From contig NZ_JACYUD010000001.1 of assembly GCF_014841565.1 (NCBI RefSeq), forward strand, positions 186,001 through 250,000: a stretch of DNA of 64,000 nucleotides, in the 5' to 3' direction. Position numbers and translations under genes: made by a program. Under the pieces are notes generated by a model. The model worked only from the letters and a program-made list of their open reading frames with translations. It did no database searches and was not told the DNA's origin. The DNA is from Rhizobium sp. CFBP 8762 (GTDB taxonomy: Bacteria; Pseudomonadota; Alphaproteobacteria; Rhizobiales; Rhizobiaceae). Below are positions 16,610-25,767 of this stretch, one piece after another (the stretch's first letter is position 1; each line of letters opens with the position of its first letter).

Positions 16610-18286
16610 TTAGCTCCGAGAATGTTTCATCCGCTCCCGATGGCGCTTTTCGGCGTCCGGCAGTGCATCGGTCGGCACGCCAAAGACCTGACCCGGCAGA
16701 ATTCTGTCCGGGTCGGAAATCAGGTTTTCATTGGCAAGGTAAATCGTGGTGTAGCGTACCCCTGCACCGTAGACACGGCGGGAGATCTGCCACAGCGTAT
16801 CGCCCTTGCGAATGATAACGGAGGAATCGCTTTGTTTCAGCGGCGCTTGCACCACGGTTGCCACGCCCGTATTCGCTTCCGTTGGCGCTGGCGTTGCATT
16901 TGCGGGCGCCGTTTGCGTTGCCTCCAGCGTGGTGTCCTCACTGCGAGGGTTGAGAGCGAGCGCGATGGCATCTTCAATTTTAGGAAGTGCTGCTGCCACA
17001 CTGGCGGCATCTGCAGGCAGGCCTTTCAACAGAATAAGCGCCTTTTGTGCGCCCTGCGCCGTGCGCGCAATAATGGCCTTTGCCGGCGGGTCGGCGTCAT
17101 CCGGCAAACGCATGGAGGCAAGCGAGCCCAAGGCAATTTCGTTGGCGGAACGGGCAGCGGCCAGTGCTTCCGCATCCGGCATCTTGCCGTTCGCAAACAG
17201 AGCCTTCAGCAGTCCAAACGCCTTCGCGGCCTCGTTGCGCAGCCGATCGAACGAACCACCGGCCACAAGCTGCATGGGAGGAGCGGACGCCCGGTCCTTG
17301 GCATCTGGCTGCGCCACGCCCAATTCTGGCTGCGCCACAACAGCCATCTGCTCGCCTTCCGGCCGGTTGAACGGAACGGATGCCCTGAATTCAGCACGGC
17401 TCCCGTCCTTGCTCATCACATCCGCACGAATAACGTGGTTTCCAACGGAAAGAACCTGCTCGCCATCCACCACAAAACGACCTTCCGGCCCCACTTTGGT
17501 TTCACCGACAAGCTTTTTATCCGCGTAGATGCGAACGACCGATCCGGGCGTTGCCTGCCCGGCGATGAATATTTTGGAACCTTCGATCTCCACAGCAGTC
17601 ACACGCACCGGTGCTTCGTTCTCTACCGGAGACGGTGCCGTAGCCTCGGATGTCGGCGCTGGCTGCGGCAATGGTTGCTGTGGTTGCGATGATACGTCCT
17701 GCGCAGCAGGCGCTGTTACCACCCGGCTGGCCTCGCCGGGTTTGGAGACCATCGCCAGCAGGTCGCCTTTGCCTTTCTCCGGCACTGAAACCGTCGCAAC
17801 CTCTTGCGACCGCGTCGCCTCTCCGCTCTTGCTCGTTTCACGCAGGCTTAACTGGTAGTCGCCGGGCGCAAGCGGCTGGTCCAGAACGGCCGCAAAGTCC
17901 CCACCTGCGCCGATTTCGGCCGTGGCAACGACGCGATCACCCTGCATGATATCCATACGGGACAGGGGCGTGCCATGACCCGCGATGACTGCGGAGCCAT
18001 CCGGCTCGACGCGGACGATATCAAAGCCGGGTTTGTTGTCCGTCTCAGGCTTTGCGGCAGTCTCCGGTTGCTGTGGCGTGGCTGTTTGCGCCGGAGCGGC
18101 TGGAGCATCACCCGTGGACGGAGCGGTCGGTTGTGGCTGTGTCGCCGTCGTTTGTGCGAGAGGCAGTGCAGCCGACGAGGTTTCGCTCGGCTTTACGGCA
18201 TTGATGTTCGGCATGACGAAGAACACCATTAACATGGTCGCCAATGCCAACACCGCGAGCGCGAGCCATACAGCTTTGTTCCTCAT
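16610..18286 (-). CDS. LysM-domain envelope protein
   Basis: The 558-residue protein has an N-terminal hydrophobic helix (AVWLALAVLALATMLMVFFVM) acting as signal anchor and a long Pro/Ala/Thr/Gln-rich region. Two or more beta-rich segments follow (VAGHGTPLSRMDIMQGDRVV; FIAGQATPGSVVRIYADKKL) that resemble bacterial Ig-like modules. A C-terminal LysM module, IRKGDTLWQISRRVYGAGVR, ends in LPGQVFGVP. LysM binds peptidoglycan, so the protein probably links the inner membrane to the wall. Similar proteins are conserved in Rhizobiales without a known function. It is followed by a strong terminator. Confidence 0.85.
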   Translation of the reverse strand: MRNKAVWLALAVLALATMLMVFFVMPNINAVKPSETSSAALPLAQTTATQPQPTAPSTGDAPAAPAQTATPQQPETAAKPETDNKPGFDIVRVEPDGSAVIAGHGTPLSRMDIMQGDRVVATAEIGAGGDFAAVLDQPLAPGDYQLSLRETSKSGEATRSQEVATVSVPEKGKGDLLAMVSKPGEASRVVTAPAAQDVSSQPQQPLPQPAPTSEATAPSPVENEAPVRVTAVEIEGSKIFIAGQATPGSVVRIYADKKLVGETKVGPEGRFVVDGEQVLSVGNHVIRADVMSKDGSRAEFRASVPFNRPEGEQMAVVAQPELGVAQPDAKDRASAPPMQLVAGGSFDRLRNEAAKAFGLLKALFANGKMPDAEALAAARSANEIALGSLASMRLPDDADPPAKAIIARTAQGAQKALILLKGLPADAASVAAALPKIEDAIALALNPRSEDTTLEATQTAPANATPAPTEANTGVATVVQAPLKQSDSSVIIRKGDTLWQISRRVYGAGVRYTTIYLANENLISDPDRILPGQVFGVPTDALPDAEKRHRERMKHSRS

Positions 18287-18326
18287 GATACTCTACTCCA
18301 AGGCATTGCGTTATCAGCAATGATGC

Positions 18327-18368
18327 GGGTGCCGCCCCCGGCACCCCTTCAAAATTGCTAGCGATTTT
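18327..18368. promoter_or_regulatory. Paired palindromes in the LysM-LOG divergent gap
   Basis: A perfect 8-bp dyad GGGTGCCG-CCCC-CGGCACCC (18327-18346) is followed by the near-perfect 18-base palindrome around GCTAGC (18351-18368, one mismatched pair). They lie between the divergent LysM and LOG genes. They could be operators or leader hairpins; no factor can be named. Confidence 0.4.
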
Positions 18369-18466
18369 AGCGGTGTTCCACAAGCGTCTCCTTGTGCGCA
18401 CCCTTCGTCAACAGAGTTTATCGCATTTTTCTTGACGCTTTATGCTCGTATCTGTCTCCTGCGCGA

Positions 18467-19084
18467 ATGCAAAAAGAAAATGATACGATTCGCTCCGTGT
18501 GCGTATACTGCGGCTCTCAGCCCGGCACAGACCCAGATCATATGGAAGCCGGGCGGTTGCTCGGCAAATCCATCGCCGAGCACGGGCTTCGCCTCGTCTA
18601 TGGCGGCGGCACCAAAGGCATTATGGGCGCTGTTGCCAGCGGCGTGCTCAAGCATGGCGGGCAGGTTACTGGCATCATCCCGGAATTCCTGATGGATATG
18701 GAAGCCACCCGCAGCAAACTCACCACCCTCAACGAATTGATTGTAACCTCTGACATGCATCAGCGCAAACACACAATGTTTGAGCGTTCCGACGCATTCG
18801 TTACACTTCCGGGTGGCATTGGCACATTGGAAGAAATCGTCGAGATCATGACATGGGGCCAGCTTGGCCGGCACCGCAAGCCGATTGTGTTCGCCAATAT
18901 CAACGGGTTCTGGGACCCGATGTTGGAACTGGTGCGCCACATGCGCGATCAGGGCTTCATTCACACCGGTCATCTGGTGCAGCCGCTGGTCATCGACCAA
19001 CCGCAGGATATCGTCCCTGCCCTTCTTGGCCTCGGCGATCCGCAAGACCGTGAAGGTCATGCCGGAATTATTTCACGGCTCTAG
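18467..19084 (+). CDS. LOG family cytokinin-riboside phosphoribohydrolase-like protein
   Basis: The 205-residue protein has both LOG signatures, GGGTKG (46-51) and PGGIGTLEE (115-123), plus the catalytic MHQRK segment (98-102). LOG enzymes hydrolyse nucleoside 5'-monophosphates such as cytokinin ribotides or AMP to base and ribose 5-phosphate; many were formerly misnamed lysine decarboxylases. I chose ATG 18467 (MQKENDTIRSVCVYCGS), which fits the family length; the open frame starts at 18392. Its 3' end overlaps the convergent rarD by 17 bases. Confidence 0.92.
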   Translation: MQKENDTIRSVCVYCGSQPGTDPDHMEAGRLLGKSIAEHGLRLVYGGGTKGIMGAVASGVLKHGGQVTGIIPEFLMDMEATRSKLTTLNELIVTSDMHQRKHTMFERSDAFVTLPGGIGTLEEIVEIMTWGQLGRHRKPIVFANINGFWDPMLELVRHMRDQGFIHTGHLVQPLVIDQPQDIVPALLGLGDPQDREGHAGIISRL

Positions 19085-20015
19085 CCTCAACGGCAGCCTG
19101 CGCGCGGCGCGCGCGCAGGCTTGAAATCATGGAGCTGGAATACACGATCAGTGCCAGCCAGATCAGCGGGAAGGCAATCATCTTGGCCGTTCCGAACGGC
19201 TCGTGAAAGACGAACACTGCCGTCAGGAAGATCATTGTCGGCGCGATATATTGCAGGATGCCGATGGTGGACAGGCGCAGCAGCTTGGCACCATTGGCAT
19301 AAACGATCAGCGGTACGGCTGTCACAACTCCGGTAAACAACAGCCAGCTGACATTGGCCCCGCCATCCGTCAGGAAGTGTCCCTGGCCGGAACTTTCCAG
19401 ATACAGGATATAGCCGAGCGCAGGCAGGCTCAGCAGCAACACCTCCAGAAAGAAACCCTGATTTGGGCCAACGGGTAAGGTCTTGCGAAAGAAAGCATAA
19501 AACGCCCAGGTCAGGGCAAGGCTGATTGAAACCCAGGGAAGCCCACCGGCATCCACCGCCAGAACACCAACGGCAACTGATGCCAGGGCAATTGCAGCAA
19601 TCTGCGATTTCTGCAGCTTTTCCTTCAGCAGCACGGAGCCGAGAAACACGCTGATCAGCGGGTTGATATAATAGCCAAGTGCGGCCTCCAGAGCGCGGTC
19701 AGCCGAGATCGCCCAAACGTAAATGCTCCAGTTGAGCGTGATCAGCGTTGCCGTCAGCACCGCCATTGCCAGTGTTCGCGGTGAGACAAGCGCGGCCTTA
19801 ATGTCAGCAAACCGCCCGGTCACCAGCAGCACAAGCCCGGCCAGCGGCAGCGACCAGATGATACGATGCGCCACCACTTCGGGTGCGGGAATATGGGCCA
19901 GTGCCTTCATGAACAGCGGCAGAAAGCCCCACATGACATAGGCAGCCGATGCGAGAATGAGACCGCGCGGGGTATCGCCGGTTGGCTTCAATGGTACGGC
20001 AGGCGATTGGCTCAT
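19068..20015 (-). CDS. rarD: RarD-type EamA transporter
   Basis: The 315-residue protein has about ten hydrophobic helices of the drug/metabolite transporter superfamily. GLILASAAYVMWGFLPLFMK, EVVAHRIIWSLPLAGLVLL and ALEAALGYYINPLISVFLGS are the RarD-subfamily blocks. RarD was named for chloramphenicol sensitivity and the physiological substrate is unknown. The C-terminus is short and basic (SLRARRAQAAVEARAVK). It converges on the LOG gene with overlapping 3' ends. Confidence 0.9.
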   Translation of the reverse strand: MSQSPAVPLKPTGDTPRGLILASAAYVMWGFLPLFMKALAHIPAPEVVAHRIIWSLPLAGLVLLVTGRFADIKAALVSPRTLAMAVLTATLITLNWSIYVWAISADRALEAALGYYINPLISVFLGSVLLKEKLQKSQIAAIALASVAVGVLAVDAGGLPWVSISLALTWAFYAFFRKTLPVGPNQGFFLEVLLLSLPALGYILYLESSGQGHFLTDGGANVSWLLFTGVVTAVPLIVYANGAKLLRLSTIGILQYIAPTMIFLTAVFVFHEPFGTAKMIAFPLIWLALIVYSSSMISSLRARRAQAAVEARAVK

Positions 20016-20029
20016 AGCGCAGGCTTTTC

Positions 20030-20070
20030 CTTAAATAGCGTTGCCGCTTTCACTGAAATGCTCTAGCGCA
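20030..20070. repeat. Dispersed palindromic repeat, type A (copy 3, degenerate)
   Basis: The core TTTCACTGAAATGCTCTAG (20048-20066) lacks one G compared with the other copies. It lies between rarD and pip, just upstream of the rarD start. The left arm is weak, so this copy looks decayed. Confidence 0.6.
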
Positions 20071-20115
20071 ACAGCCGTGAATGGACCAATTCATTCTGTG
20101 AATAGCGCGAATCAC

Positions 20116-21105
<990 letters not shown>

Positions 21106-21117
21106 TCAAGGCCAGCC

Positions 21118-21582
21118 TCACGTATCGTGGTCCGGGTGCTGGTAGCTGACGATTGTGTGGAGAAAGTCACCTGCGCCGTCGTCCTCTTCGGTTCTCTTGG
21201 CCTTGAGGGTATGCAGCGTATCGACAAAGGCAATTTTACCTTCCAGACCGTACTGTATAACAGGCGGCAATGCCGCGGGATCATCGAAAGCGCCAGCGGC
21301 AACGGCAACGCCATCGGGTGCTTCATAGGTCAGAGGTGTGCCGCAATCGGAGCAGAAGCCGCGTTTGACATGGTTGGATGAGGCGAACCGCTTTGGCTCA
21401 CCCCGGGTCCACTGAAAGTCATGGCCACGCACGCTGACCAGCGGCGCGTAATAAGCGCCAAACGCTTTCTGACACATGCGGCAATGGCAAATTGAGCTGT
21501 CATTCGGGCGTCCCTGTACGGCAAAGCGCACCGCGCCACACTGGCAACCGCCCGTGTAAACGCCCTCATAACCCTGCGTCAT
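21118..21582 (-). CDS. GFA (glutathione-dependent formaldehyde-activating) family protein
   Basis: The 154-residue protein carries the zinc-cysteine pattern of the GFA fold: C13, C15, C32, C34, C37, C77 and C80 (GGCQCG; CHCRMC; FCSDCG). The family name comes from an enzyme proposed to form S-hydroxymethylglutathione, but most members are unassigned. ATG 21582 overlaps the cysS stop (ATGA), and an upstream ATG at 21597 lies within cysS. The overlap implies translation coupled to cysS. Confidence 0.9.
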   Translation of the reverse strand: MTQGYEGVYTGGCQCGAVRFAVQGRPNDSSICHCRMCQKAFGAYYAPLVSVRGHDFQWTRGEPKRFASSNHVKRGFCSDCGTPLTYEAPDGVAVAAGAFDDPAALPPVIQYGLEGKIAFVDTLHTLKAKRTEEDDGAGDFLHTIVSYQHPDHDT

Positions 21583-23003
21583 CGCTTGATCTCCCATGTG
21601 GTGATGCGGTCACCGGTCGACGCGTCCTTGCCATCTTTCAACTGAATGCCAGCTTCCGCAAGTGCGTTGCGGATGGCATCCGCGCTGGCAAAGTCTTTGG
21701 CTTTCAGAAATTCCAACCGCTGCGCCACCTGCCGGTCCACATCATCGGCCATGGCGTCGTCCACCTCGACAGGCGCCAGGGTCAGCCCCAGTAGTTCCGC
21801 GCTGGCGACGAAATCCGCCAGAAGCTCGGGGTTTCCAGCCGCTTTCTGCGCAAGAGTATGAATGGCCTGCACAGCTGCCACGGTGTTGAGATCGTCCGCC
21901 AAAGCCGAGAGGATGGCATCGTCCGGTTTGCCACCGGCAGCATCCGTCAACGGCCATTTTGCCAGCAGCCGTTCGGCCTCTTCCAGCCGCTTGACGGAAA
22001 AATCAATCGGTTCCCGGTAGTGCGTCATCAACATGGCAAGCCGCAGAACCATGCCGGGCCACTTGCGGCCTCCAAAGGCCTCCGTTTCCAGAAGATCGAA
22101 AATCGTGACGAAGTTGCCTTCGGACTTCGACATCTTGCGGCCTTCCACCTGCACGAAACCATTGTGCATCCAGACCTTCGCCATCATGGGCGTACCGTGG
22201 GCGCAGCGTGATTGTGCCAGTTCGTTTTCATGGTGCGGGAAAATCAAGTCCAGCCCACCACCATGGATATCGAATGTATCACCGAGATAGCGCTGGCTCA
22301 TGGCCGAGCATTCGATATGCCAGCCGGGGCGACCCTTTTCGCCCCATGGCGAAGGCCAGCCCGGCTCATGCGGGGCCGACATTTTCCACAGCACGAAATC
22401 ACCAGCGTGTTTCTTGTGGGCATCCACTGCCACACGGGCACCGGCCTGTTGCTCATCCAGATTGCGCTTCGACAGCTGCCCGTAATCGGCCATGGAGCGG
22501 GTGTCGAACAGCACCTCGCCCTCGGTCTCATAGGCATGGCCGTTGGCAATCAGCCGCTCGATCATGGCAATCATCTGGGTGATGTTGTCGGTGGCACGCG
22601 GCTGGACGGTCGGCTCCAGGCAGCCGAGCTCAGTTGCGTCGTTCAGAAACTGCTTTTCGGTTTTCTCCGTCACCGCACGGATCGCATCATTCAGCGCAAG
22701 GCCCGGATAGTCGCGCAGCGCCCGGGCGTTGATCTTGTCATCCACGTCGGTGATATTGCGGGCGTATGTCACATGGGTCTCGCCATAGACATGGCGCAAC
22801 AGACGATAAAGCACGTCAAAAACGATAACCGGGCGGGCATTTCCGATATGTGCAAAGTCATAGACGGTTGGGCCACACACGTACATGCGGACGTTTGTGG
22901 CATCCAGCGGCTGAAACACATCCTTCTGACGGGTCAGAGTATTGTAGAATTTCAGGTCTGGCCTTTGAACCCTCTCCACGGCACCCATCGTCACGTCACC
23001 CAT
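21579..23003 (-). CDS. cysS: Cysteinyl-tRNA synthetase
   Basis: CysS charges tRNA-Cys. The 474-residue class I enzyme has the zinc ligand C43 in [13 protein letters not shown] with the HIGN signature at 52-55. It also shows the zinc-site block [33 protein letters not shown], and the KMSKS loop [11 protein letters not shown]. The start ATG 23003 has GAGGAGA seven to eight bases upstream; a second ATG lies five codons further in. The leader upstream is unusually rich in inverted repeats (23018-23146). Confidence 0.96.
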   Translation of the reverse strand: MGDVTMGAVERVQRPDLKFYNTLTRQKDVFQPLDATNVRMYVCGPTVYDFAHIGNARPVIVFDVLYRLLRHVYGETHVTYARNITDVDDKINARALRDYPGLALNDAIRAVTEKTEKQFLNDATELGCLEPTVQPRATDNITQMIAMIERLIANGHAYETEGEVLFDTRSMADYGQLSKRNLDEQQAGARVAVDAHKKHAGDFVLWKMSAPHEPGWPSPWGEKGRPGWHIECSAMSQRYLGDTFDIHGGGLDLIFPHHENELAQSRCAHGTPMMAKVWMHNGFVQVEGRKMSKSEGNFVTIFDLLETEAFGGRKWPGMVLRLAMLMTHYREPIDFSVKRLEEAERLLAKWPLTDAAGGKPDDAILSALADDLNTVAAVQAIHTLAQKAAGNPELLADFVASAELLGLTLAPVEVDDAMADDVDRQVAQRLEFLKAKDFASADAIRNALAEAGIQLKDGKDASTGDRITTWEIKR

Positions 23004-23017
23004 CGTCAGGTCTCCTC

Positions 23018-23146
23018 ATCACCCGCGCGGGTGATCATTACAGCGCCGCGCGTCACGTATGACGCGCCAAGGTCGCTGTACATATTAAAGTGGCTGCATA
23101 AATTCATGCTCAAATCGATTTCGATTTCAGAATGAATTTATGCAGC
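23018..23146 (-). promoter_or_regulatory. Structured cysS leader with three inverted repeats
   Basis: Going upstream from the cysS ribosome site there are three dyads. The first is a perfect 18-base palindrome ATCACCCGCGCGGGTGAT (23018-23035). The second is an 8-bp hairpin GCGCGTCA-CGTA-TGACGCGC (23048-23067), which can extend through outer CAGCG/CGCTG arms. The third is a perfect 15-bp inverted repeat GCTGCATAAATTCAT / ATGAATTTATGCAGC (23093-23107, 23132-23146), whose 24-base centre contains another dyad AAATCGA-TT-TCGATTT. No T run follows on the minus strand. An operator plus a leader structure is the simplest reading; the regulator is unknown. Confidence 0.55.
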
Positions 23147-23334
23147 AATCGATTTGGCGCTTTATTGCGTGCGCCTGGTGAGCGGTCAAGCGGGGGTATA
23201 GTTATGACATTTCTGCAACAATCGATCACTCAACATATACGGCCACGCAGAGGCCTTATCCCTGCCTCTGTTTTGTCACTTTAGCACATCATGGATCATC
23301 CTGCAGCGGGCCGGAGGAGCCACCCGCACCAACG

Positions 23335-23490
23335 ATGGAGACGACAGTGACCGCCCCGAAGAAGCCCGAAATGACAAATGCCGACCTCATTTCCAAGTAT
23401 CGTCCTGTCGGCATCAAGGCCGTTGTGGCCGCTGCCCTGCACCTGAAAGCCAAGCCGCTGCCGGCCAAGGCTGCGACGTCGACGATCTAA
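23335..23490 (+). CDS. Small basic conserved-looking protein (51 residues)
   Basis: The frame METTVTAPKKPEMTNADLIS and onward (KYRPVGIKAVVAAALHLKAK) ends TAA at 23490. GGAGGA lies about 15-20 bases before ATG 23335, further than ideal; GTG 23347 and ATG 23371 are other starts. The segment after MTNADLISKYRP is an Ala/Lys-rich amphipathic helix, and the protein is strongly basic. I do not recognise a family. It stands alone between cysS and the SRAP gene. Codon choice (GCC, AAG, CTG) resembles real genes here, which is the main support. Confidence 0.45.
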   Translation: METTVTAPKKPEMTNADLISKYRPVGIKAVVAAALHLKAKPLPAKAATSTI

Positions 23491-23605
23491 AAAAGCGTAA
23501 CCGCCAGCTTGCGGCCAGCAGCGCCAGATCAAGCACGATCAAACCATCCAGAACTCGCCATGCGGCGGGTCTTCCCGACAGAGAACGCGAGCAGACTTCA
23601 CAGGT

Positions 23606-24337
23606 TCAGAACAAGCTCATCTGCGCGGGCGGTGGCGGCGGTGGCGGCGGCTTGAGTTCGATCGGTTGCTGCAATTGCGGCCCGACATTTTGCACAGCAT
23701 TGACAAGTTCCGATACCGGTACGGCGGTGAAGTCATCATCAGGGGCGGGCTTCATCAGGTCGATCACATCGCGCGGCTCCTGTGTCTTACAGTCCAGCCA
23801 ACGCTCGTAATCCCCGGGCGCAATCACAACCGGCATACGCTCATGAATGGCGCGAAGCGTGGCGTTGGCCTTAACTGTCAGAATGGCGCCGGTATCCAGC
23901 TCCGAGCCGTCGGCAGAACTCCACGTTTCCATCACCCCGGCGAAAGCAACGATCCCGCCCGCTTGCGGGCTGATCCAGTAGGGCTGCCTGTCGCTCGGTC
24001 GCCATTCATAAAAACCGGAGGCGGGCACCAGCACGCGGCGGTGGCGCATAGCCGCCTTGAACGACGCCTTCTCGATTGCCGATTCGCAGCGCGCATTGAT
24101 GAGCAGAGGAAAGTCTCTGGGGTCCTTGACCCAGCCGGGCGTAAAACCCCAGCGCACCAGAAGTGCACGCCGATTTGCGACATTGCTGCCGGGTCCCTGC
24201 CCCTCGCCCGATGCGATGATCAGGATAGGCTGGGTGGGTGCGATGTTGTATCGTTCGGGAAAACCATCAAGGTCAACCAGATCGAAATGATCCTTGAGCT
24301 GTTGCGGCGAAGCCGTCAAAGAGAAGCGTCCACACAT
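23606..24337 (-). CDS. SOS response-associated peptidase (SRAP; YedK/HMCES family)
   Basis: SRAP proteins trap abasic sites in single-stranded DNA by a thiazolidine crosslink through the N-terminal cysteine, C2 in MCGRFSLTASPQQL. The family blocks PERYNIAPTQPILII, LVRWGFTPGWVKD, INARCESAIEKASF, CLVPASGFYEW-like RVLVPASGFYEWRP and IHERMPVVIAP are all present. The C-terminus is a run of eight prolines followed by AQMSLF. The last five residues resemble the bacterial sliding-clamp binding motif QL(S/D)LF, parallel to the PCNA-binding box of human HMCES. The protein is 243 residues, normal for the family. Confidence 0.95.
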   Translation of the reverse strand: MCGRFSLTASPQQLKDHFDLVDLDGFPERYNIAPTQPILIIASGEGQGPGSNVANRRALLVRWGFTPGWVKDPRDFPLLINARCESAIEKASFKAAMRHRRVLVPASGFYEWRPSDRQPYWISPQAGGIVAFAGVMETWSSADGSELDTGAILTVKANATLRAIHERMPVVIAPGDYERWLDCKTQEPRDVIDLMKPAPDDDFTAVPVSELVNAVQNVGPQLQQPIELKPPPPPPPPAQMSLF

Positions 24338-24390
24338 GCTTCATTCTGGCACTTTTGCTAAAGTTCGGTCAACCGCCGAAGCATGGCCCG

Positions 24391-24441
24391 CGCAAAAGTG
24401 TGCAGCGGTTTTGCAATGATGGCATGCGATAAGATAAAGAC
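24391..24441. repeat. Dispersed palindromic repeat, type B (copy 2)
   Basis: GCAAAAGTGTGCAGCGGTTT with TGC after it is followed by GGCATGCGATAAGATAAAGA. It differs from the copy at 14541 by few bases. It lies between the divergent SRAP and Nudix genes. Confidence 0.75.
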
Positions 24442-24502
24442 TGAAAGCGTGTAGATTGAATCTGAAAGATCGCGACACGCTTTGGTAAACTCCGGAGTGC
24501 CT

Positions 24503-24916
24503 ATGTCCCTACCCAAAGCTGCATCATCCGCTGTTCTCATAAGGGATGGTCGCTATCTGCTGGTGCTGCGCAGCAACCCTCCCTCGCAACATATGTATGC
24601 CTTTCCGGGCGGGCGGGCGGAGCCGGGCGAAAGCCCGGAACAGACGGCCCTGCGGGAATTTTTTGAGGAAACAGGCATTGTGGCGCACAGCCCGACCCTG
24701 TTTGAAACCTATGATCTGCAGACGCGCAATGCCGATGGCACTTTGGCGAGCCACTTCTTCCTCTCCGTCTTTACCGTAGAAGCTGATGCAGACAGTATTG
24801 CTGTGGCCGGGGATGATGCGGGTGAACTCGGCTGGTTTACAGCAGAGGAAGTCTACGCCCTGCCGATTCCTGACAGCGTTCGCGTCTGCGTGGAAAAGCT
24901 GGAGGCGCGCCGATGA
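24503..24916 (+). CDS. Nudix hydrolase
   Basis: The 137-residue protein has a complete Nudix box at residues 37-59 (GRAEPGE, then REFFEETGI: GX5EX7REUXEEXGU). It should hydrolyse a nucleoside diphosphate linked to another group. The region after the box (LFETYDLQTRNADGTLASHF) does not identify the substrate. ATG 24503 is preceded by CGGAG; the frame opens earlier at 24482. Its stop overlaps the next start (ATGA), so the two genes are coupled. Confidence 0.9.
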   Translation: MSLPKAASSAVLIRDGRYLLVLRSNPPSQHMYAFPGGRAEPGESPEQTALREFFEETGIVAHSPTLFETYDLQTRNADGTLASHFFLSVFTVEADADSIAVAGDDAGELGWFTAEEVYALPIPDSVRVCVEKLEARR

Positions 24917-25317
24917 AGCCTTTTGATACCCTTTTGGCTTCGGTCACTGCCTGTGCCTGTCTGTGCTCTCCCGTTCAGGCCCAACTGGCTATTGTCACGC
25001 CGCCGCAACAATCAGCCCCCTATGACGAGCAGCTTGGACGCCTCTCGGAAATCCTGGGCTCCGTGCATTATCTCAGAACCCTGTGCAAGCAGGCCGCGGG
25101 TCCAGACTGGCGGCAGTCCATGCAGGACCTTCTCAACGGTGAAACGGCAAACGAGGAGGAGCGCAAGGCACGGCTGACCGCAAGTTTCAACCGGGGATAT
25201 CGCGCTTTTGCGTCCGTTTACACCGCGTGCACGCCCGCTGCCATCGCGGTGGAGGAAGCCTACCGTGCCAAGGGCGCAACACTGGTTTCCGAAATTACAG
25301 CCCGGTTTGGCAATTAA
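24913..25317 (+). CDS. TIGR02301/DUF2385 family exported protein
   Basis: The 134-residue protein has a signal peptide (KPFDTLLASVTACACLCSPVQAQ) and a short helical domain with the family words PYDEQLGRLSEILGSVHYLR, TLC, and a later CTPAAIAVEEAYRAKG. Three cysteines remain possible in the mature form, C57 and C100 among the conserved positions. The family is restricted to alphaproteobacteria and has no known role. It overlaps the Nudix gene by four bases. Confidence 0.8.
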   Translation: MKPFDTLLASVTACACLCSPVQAQLAIVTPPQQSAPYDEQLGRLSEILGSVHYLRTLCKQAAGPDWRQSMQDLLNGETANEEERKARLTASFNRGYRAFASVYTACTPAAIAVEEAYRAKGATLVSEITARFGN

Positions 25318-25489
25318 TTCCTGCAATTCAGCCTATCACATTGAATTGACCTCAAAATTGATTATTTGACGCAAAGAGTACAATGGCTCATACGTTAACG
25401 ATAAATTCATAAGTTTCACCGGCAACCCGTGCTGTTGGCGCAAAAGGCTGCTAAGGTCTGAATCTTAAGGTCAAGGACGAGAAGCCAGC

Positions 25490-25759
25490 ATGGAACGAAT
25501 GATGGAACCCAGCCTCAACGATATCGACGACATGATCGTGCATGAAAAAATGCAGGTGGCTATGGAGCATCAGAACGAAGCATGGGCCGATGGCATGGCT
25601 GATGGGATCGAGCCTGAGATCATAGCAGATGCGGCTATCGCACTTGCCATGCGCGAAACCATTCGCCTGCACGGCGAAGACGGTGCCGAAGCTATGCTCA
25701 ACGAACTGCGCGAGCGCATGCTGGCCGGTGAATTTTCCCCTGAACGCAGTTTGCAGTAA
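25490..25759 (+). CDS. Conserved hypothetical acidic protein (89 residues)
   Basis: The protein is short, helical and acidic (MERMMEPSLNDIDDMIVHEK; AEAMLNELRERMLAGEFS) with no signal or membrane segment. ACGAGAAG precedes ATG 25490. I do not recognise a named family. It is followed after eight bases by an exported protein gene and probably shares its transcript. The 172-base gap upstream holds an AT-rich stretch suited to a promoter. Confidence 0.75.
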   Translation: MERMMEPSLNDIDDMIVHEKMQVAMEHQNEAWADGMADGIEPEIIADAAIALAMRETIRLHGEDGAEAMLNELRERMLAGEFSPERSLQ

Positions 25760-25767
25760 CGAACATC

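Noticed and set aside
22212-23135. A 307-codon plus-strand frame opposite cysS
   Set aside because: Opposite a gene with all cysteinyl-tRNA synthetase motifs; no ribosome site.
23018-23146. T-box or ArgR control of cysS
   Set aside because: No T-box sequence or specifier structure, and T-boxes are not known in this class. The arms match ARG boxes only partly and their spacing is wrong.
23475-23605. A frame reading DVDDLKKRNRQLAASS after the small gene, suggesting a frameshifted coiled-coil or transposase tail
   Set aside because: It has no start, the upstream part of the frame is not protein-like, and it runs into the antisense of the SRAP gene.
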